Shown here: piece after piece, positions 15,027 to 21,817 of the stretch
Layout: each line of letters starts with the position of its first letter
How positions within the stretch are numbered: the stretch's first letter is position 1
Assembly (NCBI GenBank): GCA_002425405.1
Contig: DIME01000030.1
Location: 1 to 25,130 of the forward strand
Reading direction: 5' to 3'
Source: Candidatus Accumulibacter vicinus
Lineage (GTDB): Bacteria > Pseudomonadota > Gammaproteobacteria > Burkholderiales > Rhodocyclaceae
Length of the DNA stretch: 25,130 bases
Translations under genes and position numbers: made by a program
Notes under the pieces: generated by a model
The model's input: the letters and a program-made list of their open reading frames with translations, nothing else
What the model was told of the DNA's origin: nothing
Database searches by the model: none

Positions 15027-15902
15027 ATGACTGCCACGCCGTTTTCGTCCTCATGTAGGACGCAGGGGCTGTGGCTGACAGCGCTGCTGGCCGTACTAGT
15101 CGGCGGCTTCTTTGGATGGCAGCATTTCGCCTCGGTGACGGTCGCGGATGGCTGGTCATTTCGGGTCTACCTCGACGGTATTGCGCATGTCAGTGCCCTG
15201 GCGAAAGACCGGGATGGGGCCTTGTACATCAGCAAGGAACTCAGCCATGAGCAAGGCATTCTGTTCAGCCGTGCAGCCGATGGCAGCCTGACTCAGGCGG
15301 TGGTCGGACTGTCCAAACCCGACGGGCTGGTGGCGTTTCGTGACGGCGTCGCGATCAGTCAGGAAGGAGGCGATCTGCCGGTGCTCTGGCTGCATGGCGG
15401 TCAAATAGAAATCCTTTTCCAGGGTCGAAGTGTTGAAGGTCTCGCCAGTGATGGCCAGTCTCTGTACGCCGTCGAAGATCGGAAGGGTGACGGGCGTCTG
15501 TTGCGCTTCGACCCGCTCACCAGGGTGTTGACTGTCTTGCGCAGCGGTCTCAGCGAGGCGGAGGGCGTCGCGATTTGTCCCGACGGGCAGTTGTTCTACG
15601 CCGAAAAGGGAAAACGCTGGGTCAAGCGCTGGCAGGCAGACGGCGCTGACGTGCTGGTCCTTGAACAGCTCAACGCGCCGGGTTTTCTGATGTGCAACGA
15701 TGAAGGGCTGTGGATCACCGAAGATGCCACGCATCGGGCACGCCTGCTGCTACTCGACAGGACTGGATCGTTGCAGACCATCCTGAGCGGTCTGCGTTCG
15801 GGGCAAACCGTTCTGTCGCTGGCACCGGGCCACCTGTTGCTTGCCGAGCAGGGCCGCGGTCGGGTTCTTGAAGTCGAGCGCCTGCCCGTCCCCTCCAGAT
15901 GA
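15027..15902 (+). CDS. Membrane-anchored NHL/SMP-30-like beta-propeller protein
   Basis: A 291-aa protein with one N-terminal hydrophobic helix (about residues 14-32), then a repetitive beta-rich body. Propeller-like repeats are visible as VSALAKDRDGALYISKE, VEGLASDGQSLYAVEDRKGD, EGVAICPDGQLFYAEKG and NAPGFLMCNDEGLWITED, spaced about 40-45 residues apart. This is the pattern of NHL/SMP-30-type six-bladed propellers, which are often sugar-lactone hydrolases or scaffold proteins. No clear catalytic metal ligands can be named. The helix predicts either a membrane anchor or an uncleaved signal, placing the propeller in the periplasm. I chose ATG 15027, which follows the small leader ORF by one base. 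An in-frame ATG at 14949 would add 26 residues but lies in a hairpin and has no Shine-Dalgarno. Confidence 0.68.
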   Translation: MTATPFSSSCRTQGLWLTALLAVLVGGFFGWQHFASVTVADGWSFRVYLDGIAHVSALAKDRDGALYISKELSHEQGILFSRAADGSLTQAVVGLSKPDGLVAFRDGVAISQEGGDLPVLWLHGGQIEILFQGRSVEGLASDGQSLYAVEDRKGDGRLLRFDPLTRVLTVLRSGLSEAEGVAICPDGQLFYAEKGKRWVKRWQADGADVLVLEQLNAPGFLMCNDEGLWITEDATHRARLLLLDRTGSLQTILSGLRSGQTVLSLAPGHLLLAEQGRGRVLEVERLPVPSR

Positions 15903-16044
15903 ACGCCAGCAGCGCCGGAGAGCGGCTTGCCCGGACGAAGGGGCTGCTTCCGGCCTCGTCGCCAGTTCCCCTATCGCGCATTCTTTTTGAAAGCGATACG
16001 CCGCATCATTGAAGACGCATACAACCCGACCTATCCTGCCTCGT

Positions 16045-16066
16045 CAATATTCATTGCCGGATATTG
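16045..16066. promoter_or_regulatory. Inverted repeat overlapping the cyclase promoter (operator candidate)
   Basis: CAATAT (16045-16050) and ATATTG (16061-16066) form a perfect 6-bp dyad with a 10-nt spacer covering the -35 hexamer at 16054. Its placement would let a bound dimer block RNA polymerase. The arms are AT-rich and short, so chance is possible. Confidence 0.35.
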
Positions 16067-16082
16067 ATTTGTATGTCATAAT
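16054..16082 (+). promoter_or_regulatory. Sigma-70-type promoter of the cyclase-PilZ gene
   Basis: TTGCCG and CATAAT are separated by exactly 17 nt, with TGT just before the -10 (extended -10 form). The element lies in an unusually AT-rich patch 50 nt upstream of the GTG start and is one of the best promoter matches in the window. Confidence 0.6.
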
Positions 16083-16132
16083 GCTTCATGTTGGATGTGG
16101 ACAAAACATGATCCTTTGCAAAAGGACGATGC

Positions 16133-17254
16133 GTGGTTGACGCATCGTATCCTCCTCAAGATATGAGATTGAGTTCGGTTAAGCGTGTGCTGCAACGTCT
16201 GCACGGCATCATTGCGAGCGATACCGGAAAGACTCTCAGCGGTTCGGCCCTGGCAGAGGTCGAAACCTTGCTCAATGAACTCGACACGCGCGCCCTTCCT
16301 GCACACCTCGGGCAGGAGTTCGTGAACCGCGAGGTCACCATCCTGTTCGCCGACCTACGCGGGTTTACGGCAATGGTCGCCAATCAACCGGCGGGTAATG
16401 TCATCAAGATTCTCAATCCCTGCCTCGTCAGGATGAGCGAGATCATTTTCAAGTATCAGGGAACCATAGACAAATTCATGGGTGATTCGATCATGGCGCT
16501 GTTCGGTGCGCCAGTGCGACACCCTGACGATGTTCGGCGAGCACTCGCCTGCGCTGTCGAAATGCAGATCACGATGGAGACCCTCAACCTGGCGCACAGG
16601 GATCAGGGATGGCCGGAACTGTACATGGGCATTGGCATCAACACCGGCGAGGTGCTTGCGGGCACGCTGGGCTCAGACCTCTATCATGAGTACACCGTCA
16701 TTGGAAACGAAGTCAATCTGGCTTCGCGCATCGAGGCCTTCAGTTTACGCGGTCAGGTTCTGATCAGTCAGAGCACCTATGAGTGCTGCAAGGAGTTCGT
16801 CGACACCAGCGGTCCGATCGACATCTATCTCAAGGGGAAGCCAGTACCCGTAAGCCTGCGTGAACTGATCGGCATTCCCTCGCTGGGTTTGAATGTCCCG
16901 CGCAAGGAGAAACGTCGTTCTCACCGGATTCAGGTCAAGTTGCCGTTCGGCTACCAGATCATCGAAAACGGCATCGTCTTTCCCGAGATGCGCCCAGGCA
17001 TGATTCTCGATCTTGGCTACCACGGCGCTCTGCTTGAACTGGAGTGCCAGCTGCCCATTTATTGCGAAATCAAACTCAGCCTTGACTTGCCGATAGTCGC
17101 CTATCAGGCGCGTGACGTTTACGCCAAGATCCTGAATCGCAAGCCTGCGAACGGGATTGTTCGCATGGGTTCCGAGTTCACCTCACTCCCGCCGGAGGCG
17201 AACATGAAGATTCAGCTTTTCGTTCAACTTCTGGTTTTCGCCGATCGGTCTTGA
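16133..17254 (+). CDS. Class III adenylate/guanylate cyclase with C-terminal PilZ-like domain
   Basis: A 373-aa soluble protein. Residues 60-245 form a class III cyclase domain: metal Asp74 (LFADLRGFTAM), second metal Asp118 with Lys114 (DKFMGDSIMALFGAP), and Asn195/Arg199 in YTVIGNEVNLASRIE. The catalytic set therefore looks complete. Lys114 with Thr188 favours ATP over GTP as substrate, so cAMP is the likely product. Residues 255-365 look like a PilZ domain: R261-x3-R265 (RRSHR), then D293-L-G-x-x-G298, where the usual second motif (D/N)xSxxG has Gly in place of Ser. If c-di-GMP still binds, it could tune cyclase activity. The GTG start at 16133 is supported by AAAGGA six nt upstream. The 3' end abuts an IS remnant, and the last residues (FADRS) may be altered by it. 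Confidence 0.85.
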   Translation: MVDASYPPQDMRLSSVKRVLQRLHGIIASDTGKTLSGSALAEVETLLNELDTRALPAHLGQEFVNREVTILFADLRGFTAMVANQPAGNVIKILNPCLVRMSEIIFKYQGTIDKFMGDSIMALFGAPVRHPDDVRRALACAVEMQITMETLNLAHRDQGWPELYMGIGINTGEVLAGTLGSDLYHEYTVIGNEVNLASRIEAFSLRGQVLISQSTYECCKEFVDTSGPIDIYLKGKPVPVSLRELIGIPSLGLNVPRKEKRRSHRIQVKLPFGYQIIENGIVFPEMRPGMILDLGYHGALLELECQLPIYCEIKLSLDLPIVAYQARDVYAKILNRKPANGIVRMGSEFTSLPPEANMKIQLFVQLLVFADRS

Positions 17255-17520
17255 GGGCTTACGGTCATCGATATGGCTTGGGGTCAGCTTGACGCCCAGT
17301 AGCTCGCCCAAGGGATGGATAACCCAATGGAGTTTGAACCCGAAAAACCAGCCGGTAGAACGCTTGTCCCGCGCCGCCATCCCCTGGAACACCCGGTGGC
17401 GAGGAATCCGCAAGTTCTTGCAGACGGAGATAGGGGTCGAATCCGCAATCGCCCCCCCCCGGAGCACTTGCCCGTGTGTGCCTCGAACAGGGCGGCCAGG
17501 GGTCGCTGATCTTTCGTCAC
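17255..17520 (-). pseudogene. IS982-type transposase remnant, frameshifted and truncated
   Basis: On the minus strand one frame reads AIADSTPISVCKNLRIPRHR, then VFQGMAARDKRSTGWFFGFK and LTPSHIDDRKP. This is the conserved core of IS982-family transposases, including a catalytic-type DST and the DDRKP block. The upstream part (TKDQRPLAALFEAHTGKCSG) is in a different frame. The two frames meet at a run of nine C on the plus strand (17452-17460), so a slippage-type frameshift (or a sequencing error) splits the gene. The normal N-terminal half and the C-terminus after DDRKP are missing. No terminal inverted repeats were recognised. It lies between the cyclase gene and the OmpA-lipoprotein gene and marks past transposition at this edge. 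Confidence 0.75.
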
Positions 17521-17585
17521 CAGCCGTGGTTGTTACGCCGTTGAACGCTCCCGACCGTCCGAAAAGCGTCTTTTTCTGCCAGGCA

Positions 17586-18767
17586 CTACCTACCGCATTC
17601 CACCACCCGGAATTCCACCCTGCGGTCGATGGCGTCCTGGGCATCGTCGCTACCGGTGCCGATGATATTTTCCCGGAAGCCCCTGCCGTAGGCTTTGGTC
17701 TTTTGCATGACCTGGGGGAAATCCTTTTGCATCAGCTTCTGAACCGCCAGGGCACGTTGCTGAGAGAGCTGATCGTTGTAGCGCTCATTGCCCGAGCGAC
17801 TGCTGTGACCCACGATGTTCAGGCAGACTCCAGTTGTCGCCACTCGGCGGGCAATCTGGCGCAGCCATAGGGCGTACTGGCTGCGCAGCGAAGGATCTGC
17901 GACGAAATCCGTGGTTTTGACGGTGAACAGGAAGCGGGTGCTCAGATTGTTATTGACCAAGCCCACATCCACCAGATTGGCGAAGGCTTTTTCCGCCTCT
18001 TGGTTCTGGCCCAGCTTGCGATAGCTCTGGTACAGGGCAGAATAGGTCTTCATCGTCTTGCCGTCGGCCCGACCCTCTGCCAGTTGGTAGAGATCGAGAG
18101 CGTTGGCGAAATCACCGGCATCGAAACGGACGTCGGCTTCCGACAGAACTGCGGCTGTGGGCAGGGTATCGAAATAGGACTTGTCCGCCAATTCTCCGGT
18201 GTTCGACAAGGTGGTGGCGACATAGCCCTCGACCCGCTTGTCCTTCAGGTACATGGGGCTTTCCTTATAGGAGGCGATGGGTTCGAAATTGAGTTTTTCC
18301 TTGGTCAGCCAGACTTCGGAATTGGCGATGATCATGCCGGTCTTCAAATCCACCACCGAGGACGACACCCTGTAAAAGCCGGAACCGGAGGCCTTATCCA
18401 GACGGATGGTGCCATTGACCACATATTGCGAAGTCCCCAGGTTCTTGACCGACATGTGTTCGATGGGGAATTCTGGGAAGGCGGACCGCACCTCACGCAT
18501 CAACACCTGTTCGATCTGGCGACTGGTTTCATTGACTTCCGCCGTGTAGGCATCAATAAAGGGATCCACCACGAACGCCTTCTTGCCCATGCGGCCGACG
18601 AAATTCTGGCTGGCCCGCACCTGACCGAAGAGGTCAGTGGCCAGGGCCTTAACGGCTGGCTCCAGCTCCATGGGGGTTTTGACTTTCGGCGACAGGGGCG
18701 CCGCGCAACCGGCCAGGAAGCCGAGTGAGGCCAGCAGACAGAGAATCAAGAAGCTCAGCGTGGGCAA
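17586..18767 (-). CDS. Outer-membrane lipoprotein with FlgO-like and OmpA-like domains
   Basis: A 393-aa lipoprotein with a signal peptide ending in lipobox LAGC (lipid at Cys21). Residues 35-190 resemble FlgO/CsgG-like lipoprotein domains: FVVDPFIDAYTAEVNETSRQ, then IEQVLMREVRSAFP and YVVNGTIRL. A middle segment (about 210-280) looks like a TPR-type tally of 'ALDLYQLAEGRADG' and 'YQSYRKLGQNQEAEKAFANL'. Residues 300-390 are an OmpA-type peptidoglycan-binding domain, with NIVGHSSRSGNERYNDQLSQ, RALAVQKLM and AIDRRVEFRV. The start is a TTG, supported by AGGGAG seven nt upstream. It follows the caspase-like gene by 28 nt in an operon. It should sit on the outer membrane's inner face and bind peptidoglycan, and may hold the caspase-like partner there. 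That last point is inference. Confidence 0.85.
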   Translation of the reverse strand: MPTLSFLILCLLASLGFLAGCAAPLSPKVKTPMELEPAVKALATDLFGQVRASQNFVGRMGKKAFVVDPFIDAYTAEVNETSRQIEQVLMREVRSAFPEFPIEHMSVKNLGTSQYVVNGTIRLDKASGSGFYRVSSSVVDLKTGMIIANSEVWLTKEKLNFEPIASYKESPMYLKDKRVEGYVATTLSNTGELADKSYFDTLPTAAVLSEADVRFDAGDFANALDLYQLAEGRADGKTMKTYSALYQSYRKLGQNQEAEKAFANLVDVGLVNNNLSTRFLFTVKTTDFVADPSLRSQYALWLRQIARRVATTGVCLNIVGHSSRSGNERYNDQLSQQRALAVQKLMQKDFPQVMQKTKAYGRGFRENIIGTGSDDAQDAIDRRVEFRVVECGR

Positions 18768-18774
18768 GGTGCGT

Positions 18775-18780
18775 CTCCCT
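18775..18780 (-). promoter_or_regulatory. Ribosome binding site deciding the TTG start of the OmpA lipoprotein
   Basis: AGGGAG on the minus strand lies 7 nt before TTG 18767 and in the 28-nt gap after the caspase-like stop. This TTG gives a full lipoprotein signal peptide, and no ATG or GTG would. Confidence 0.7.
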
Positions 18781-18795
18781 CATGGATGGCTACGT

Positions 18796-19971
18796 TCATC
18801 GGCAGTTCTGACGATAATGGCTCATTTGCACATCGGTCAGGGGTTCCACGCCCATGGACAAGCGAGCTTGAAGGTCGCTGCACGTGCAACCGGGACAAAC
18901 ACCACCACTGGGTCGTGGGCCAGCGATGGGCGTTGGCAGGAGGGCGGCCGAGGCGGGCGGGCGTAACGGAGGCTGATAGGTGTTCACGGCTACCGGCGCA
19001 GGAGTCGTCGGGGGCGTTGATTCGGGCTTGGATAAATCCTTGAGCCGCGCCTTGGCCAGGGCAGCGAAGCGGCCCTTGGGATATTGGGTGAGGTAGGCTT
19101 GGTAGTCCGACGCGGAGCGGCTGTTCTTGACACTGTCCCAAAAGGTCAGTTCTATCGCCGCCGGGTGGTCCGCCGCGCTGGTGCCTACTGGAATGGGCGT
19201 GGCACTACAGCCGCCGAAACAGAAATCACCCTCGATGGCACCCTCCATCCAGGGCTCCTGCTCCCCGGCAGAGTCGGACTTGACACCCCCGATTACCCGT
19301 TTCAGGGCTTGCTCAATGGCCACGCCGGGTTTGTCCATCTGGTTCAGCAGATGTAGGGTATAGAGGCCGTTGCGTCCATTGCCATCGGAGGCCACGCTGC
19401 CGGGACGGGTAGCGAAGGAAAGCAGAGTACCCGAGGGGACATTCACCTTGGCCAGACCGCCTGCGGCGGAACGGAAACGGCGGGCGAAGGGATTGTTGCG
19501 GCAGGCATCAAGAAACATCAAATTGAGCCGGGTCTTGGCTTCTTCCATGGTCTCCAGCACCAGGCTGACAGCCATGCTTTGGCTTGGCACGTCTTCCTCA
19601 CCCGCGATATCTGCATCCACCACCGGCAGGTAATTCACGCCTTTTACCTGAAGACCGTGGCCAGCGTAAAAAAACAGGGCCACGGCACCGGGGGTGAGTT
19701 TGGATTTGAATTCCCGCAGAGTCGGGCCGATGTCCTTTGTGGTCAGGTTTTCCCGCTTGATGACGGTGAACCCGAGGCCGAGCAACTTGGCCGCCATGTC
19801 CCGGGCGTCGTTGACAGGATTGGAGAGGGGAGATTTTTTGTAGTTGCTGTTGCCGATGACCAGGGCCACCTGTACCATGCCATCCTCAGACGCCAAAGCG
19901 ATCCGCGGTGCCAGAGGCAGTCCCAGCGACAACAAGGACGCGAGGTAGATAAGAAAAGCCGGGCTCTGCAT
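18796..19971 (-). CDS. Exported caspase-like (peptidase C14) protein
   Basis: A 391-aa protein with a signal peptide (hydrophobic residues 5-20, likely cleavage after ALA at 26-28). It is followed by a caspase p20-like domain: VQVALVIGNSNYKKSPLSNP, then NDARDMAAKLLGLGFTV. His105 lies in LFFYAGHGLQVKG and Cys157 in NLMFLDACRNNPF, so the catalytic dyad is intact. Residues 270-312 (ELTFWDSVKNSRSASDYQAY) are the short helical repeat often found behind bacterial caspase domains. A Pro/Thr linker leads to a C-terminal tail with CPGCTC and a final Cys390. Export to the periplasm is unusual for a metacaspase-like enzyme in most people's expectation but recurrent in proteobacterial families. ATG 19971 is used; the frame is open upstream without family features. 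It is first in an operon with the OmpA lipoprotein. Confidence 0.88.
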   Translation of the reverse strand: MQSPAFLIYLASLLSLGLPLAPRIALASEDGMVQVALVIGNSNYKKSPLSNPVNDARDMAAKLLGLGFTVIKRENLTTKDIGPTLREFKSKLTPGAVALFFYAGHGLQVKGVNYLPVVDADIAGEEDVPSQSMAVSLVLETMEEAKTRLNLMFLDACRNNPFARRFRSAAGGLAKVNVPSGTLLSFATRPGSVASDGNGRNGLYTLHLLNQMDKPGVAIEQALKRVIGGVKSDSAGEQEPWMEGAIEGDFCFGGCSATPIPVGTSAADHPAAIELTFWDSVKNSRSASDYQAYLTQYPKGRFAALAKARLKDLSKPESTPPTTPAPVAVNTYQPPLRPPASAALLPTPIAGPRPSGGVCPGCTCSDLQARLSMGVEPLTDVQMSHYRQNCR

Positions 19972-20011
19972 TGCTCGAATGTCGAAGAGGCCTCGGGTGG
20001 GCCGAGCCCAG

Positions 20012-20040
20012 AATATACGAAAGAAATGGGCTTGTTGCAA
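20012..20040 (-). promoter_or_regulatory. Sigma-70-type promoter of the caspase/OmpA lipoprotein operon
   Basis: On the minus strand TTGCAA (20040-20035) and TATATT (20017-20012) are separated by exactly 17 nt, a near-consensus pair. The transcript would begin around 20005, leaving about a 34-nt leader before ATG 19971. It also supports the choice of that start codon. Confidence 0.6.
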
Positions 20041-20480
20041 ACCCACCGATGCGGCTGGAATTGCTTGGCGCCAGCGCTTGGGAAGCGAGGTGGCAGACGG
20101 CCCTTTCTGGCATGATCGGAGTGTCGAAAGCCTGATCACGGCTGCCATGACGAACGATAGCACACCTTTCCTGCTCTTGGCTCGCCGGAACGTGGTGCAA
20201 CACAAATTGATCCCGGAATTGGGGGATACCTCAGGGTCAGCCCGCGATTTTCTGACGCAATGCATTCTGCTCCCGTTACATGGCTACATACCCGCGCAAG
20301 AAAATGACCGTAATCTGCATGAATGCTGGGTTACGGCCGGATCAGAGGGGCTGGGTTCGGGCTAAGCGCTCAACCCGTGCAAGCGGCAGTGCAGTATGGT
20401 ATCGCCTCCGCGGGTTGTCGGGTCGTGATGGGGAAGTGAGTGGATTCGCGGCGTTAGCCGCAACGTTGCGATTCATGATG

Positions 20481-20488
20481 AAAGGAGG
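20481..20488 (+). promoter_or_regulatory. Ribosome binding site deciding the GTG start of the BamE-like lipoprotein
   Basis: AAAGGAGG is a near-perfect Shine-Dalgarno. It lies 6 nt before GTG 20495 but directly abuts the in-frame TTG at 20489, so GTG is the probable start. Confidence 0.75.
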
Positions 20489-20494
20489 TTGCAC

Positions 20495-21106
20495 GTGCAA
20501 GCAAGCAAGAGAAGTGTCCAGGTCGCCGCGATGCTGGCGGCGGTTGTGCTGGCGGGTTGTCAGACCGGTGGGTCGGACACATCCGAATCCAAAAGCGCGC
20601 CGCCGCTGCTCTCCGGTTATACCTGTTGCAACATACGCCACGAGGCGGGCAGCGACTGGATCAACGAGTTGAACTATGTCGGCTGGCCGATGATTCCCCT
20701 GGGCACCCAAGCGTCGATAACTTCGTACGGACGCCAACGGGCTGCTGTCACCATTGGCGGTAAGCCCATGCGCATCGGCCAAGACTACACACGCGAACAA
20801 CTGTCGCTAGAGCAGTACATGGCGCGCTGGATCGTACAGCGGGATCCCAATGTCAAACTGGCGACCTTCCCTGCCAACATCCAGGCCGCCATCAAGGCCG
20901 GCAAGGTGATGAAAGGAATGACGCGCGAGCAAGTGATCATGTCCGTCGGTTATCCGCTCACGCAGGAAAATCCCGTACTTGACGCGCCGATGTGGCGCAT
21001 GTGGATGTCGAGTTTCGGCGAGTACCAGTTGATGTGGGGCAGCGACGGTAAGGTGAAGGACATCATCGGCGATCCGCTTACCAAGAACATGATTGTGCAG
21101 CAGTAA
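20495..21106 (+). CDS. Lipoprotein with C-terminal BamE/SmpA-like domain
   Basis: A 203-aa lipoprotein. Its signal peptide ends in lipobox LAGC (Cys22), followed by a Ser-rich linker. A middle part (about residues 40-120), with TCCNIRHEAGSDWINELNYV and SITSYGRQRAAVTIGGKPMR, is not a family I can name. The C-terminal part (about 130-200) reads IQAAIKAGKVMKGMTREQVI, SVGYPLTQENP and LMWGSDGKVKDIIGDP, which is the pattern of BamE/SmpA-fold domains (GMT-x3-V-x4-G-x-P). It probably sits at the inner face of the outer membrane. It is not true BamE, which is shorter. It is flanked by a long gap upstream and a 138-nt gap before trpG, so it is likely monocistronic. A tandem CC at residues 44-45 is notable. 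Confidence 0.72.
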   Translation: MQASKRSVQVAAMLAAVVLAGCQTGGSDTSESKSAPPLLSGYTCCNIRHEAGSDWINELNYVGWPMIPLGTQASITSYGRQRAAVTIGGKPMRIGQDYTREQLSLEQYMARWIVQRDPNVKLATFPANIQAAIKAGKVMKGMTREQVIMSVGYPLTQENPVLDAPMWRMWMSSFGEYQLMWGSDGKVKDIIGDPLTKNMIVQQ

Positions 21107-21244
21107 TTACAGCAGCTTGCGTGCATTCGGTTCCGGACCATCGGCGCGGGGATATCAAAAGAAATAGCAGGTATCTGAGCCGTTATCAAAGCCGCTTATC
21201 TGGAACCATAGCCATATAGAATAGAACAAAAGGATAGCCGCGAT

Positions 21245-21817
21245 ATGCTGCTGATGATCGATAACTATGACTCATTTACCTATAACCTCGTCCAGTATTT
21301 TGGCGAGCTAGGGCAGCATGTCAGAGTCTTTCGCAACGATGCCATCTCGATTGCCGAAATCACGCGTCTCAATCCGGCCCTGCTGGTGATCTCCCCTGGC
21401 CCGTGCATGCCTGCACAGGCCGGCATCTCTCTGGCGGTGATTCGTGAGTTTGCAGGCAGGATCCCTCTGCTCGGCGTATGCCTTGGCCATCAGGCGATCG
21501 GTGAGGCTTTCGGTGGCCGTGTCGTGCACGCCCGCAAGTTGATGCATGGCAAGGTATCGCCGGTCAAGCACAGCGGCCAGGGCGTCTTTCGTGGCCTGCC
21601 CAGTCCGCTGACCTGCACGCGCTATCATTCGCTGGCTGTTGAACGCGATACTCTGCCGGCCTGCCTGGAAATCACCGCCTGGACCGACGACGGCGAGATC
21701 ATGGGTCTGCGTCACAAAACGCTGGCCGTCGAGGGGGTTCAGTTCCATCCGGAATCGATCCTGACCGAGCGCGGCCACGATCTCTTGAAGAACTTCCTTG
21801 AGGAGTACGCCAAATGA
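21245..21817 (+). CDS. trpG: Anthranilate synthase component II (glutamine amidotransferase)
   Basis: A 190-aa class I glutamine amidotransferase that feeds ammonia to TrpE for anthranilate synthesis in tryptophan biosynthesis; in some bacteria the same subunit also serves aminodeoxychorismate synthase. The start MLLMIDNYDSFTYNLVQYFG is diagnostic. SPGPCMP forms the oxyanion region, the nucleophile is Cys79 in LLGVCLGHQAIGEAFGG, and His168/Glu170 are in VEGVQFHPESIL. Length is standard. AAAAGGA lies about 10 nt upstream, and an AT-rich stretch (TATAGAAT at 21215-21222) may be part of its promoter, although no good -35 is visible. trpE is not next to it. The stop overlaps the trpD start by 4 nt. 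Confidence 0.96.
   Translation: MLLMIDNYDSFTYNLVQYFGELGQHVRVFRNDAISIAEITRLNPALLVISPGPCMPAQAGISLAVIREFAGRIPLLGVCLGHQAIGEAFGGRVVHARKLMHGKVSPVKHSGQGVFRGLPSPLTCTRYHSLAVERDTLPACLEITAWTDDGEIMGLRHKTLAVEGVQFHPESILTERGHDLLKNFLEEYAK

Larger units (their letters stand above)
19972..20494. other. 523-nt intergenic region between divergent genes
   Basis: The gap holds the caspase-operon promoter near its left end and the ribosome binding site of the lipoprotein at its right end. Several frames are open but none shows family features or a good start. A 6-bp inverted repeat (CCGTAA/TTACGG, 17-nt spacer) occurs at 20308-20336. I see no RNA gene or terminator. Confidence 0.5.

Noticed and set aside
20308..20336. 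CCGTAA/TTACGG inverted repeat with 17-nt spacer
   Set aside because: Only six base pairs per arm and no promoter nearby; likely chance in a 523-nt gap.
19979..20365. Open frames on both strands in the gap upstream of the caspase-like gene
   Set aside because: No good start, no recognisable family, and the segment holds a near-consensus promoter for the minus-strand operon.
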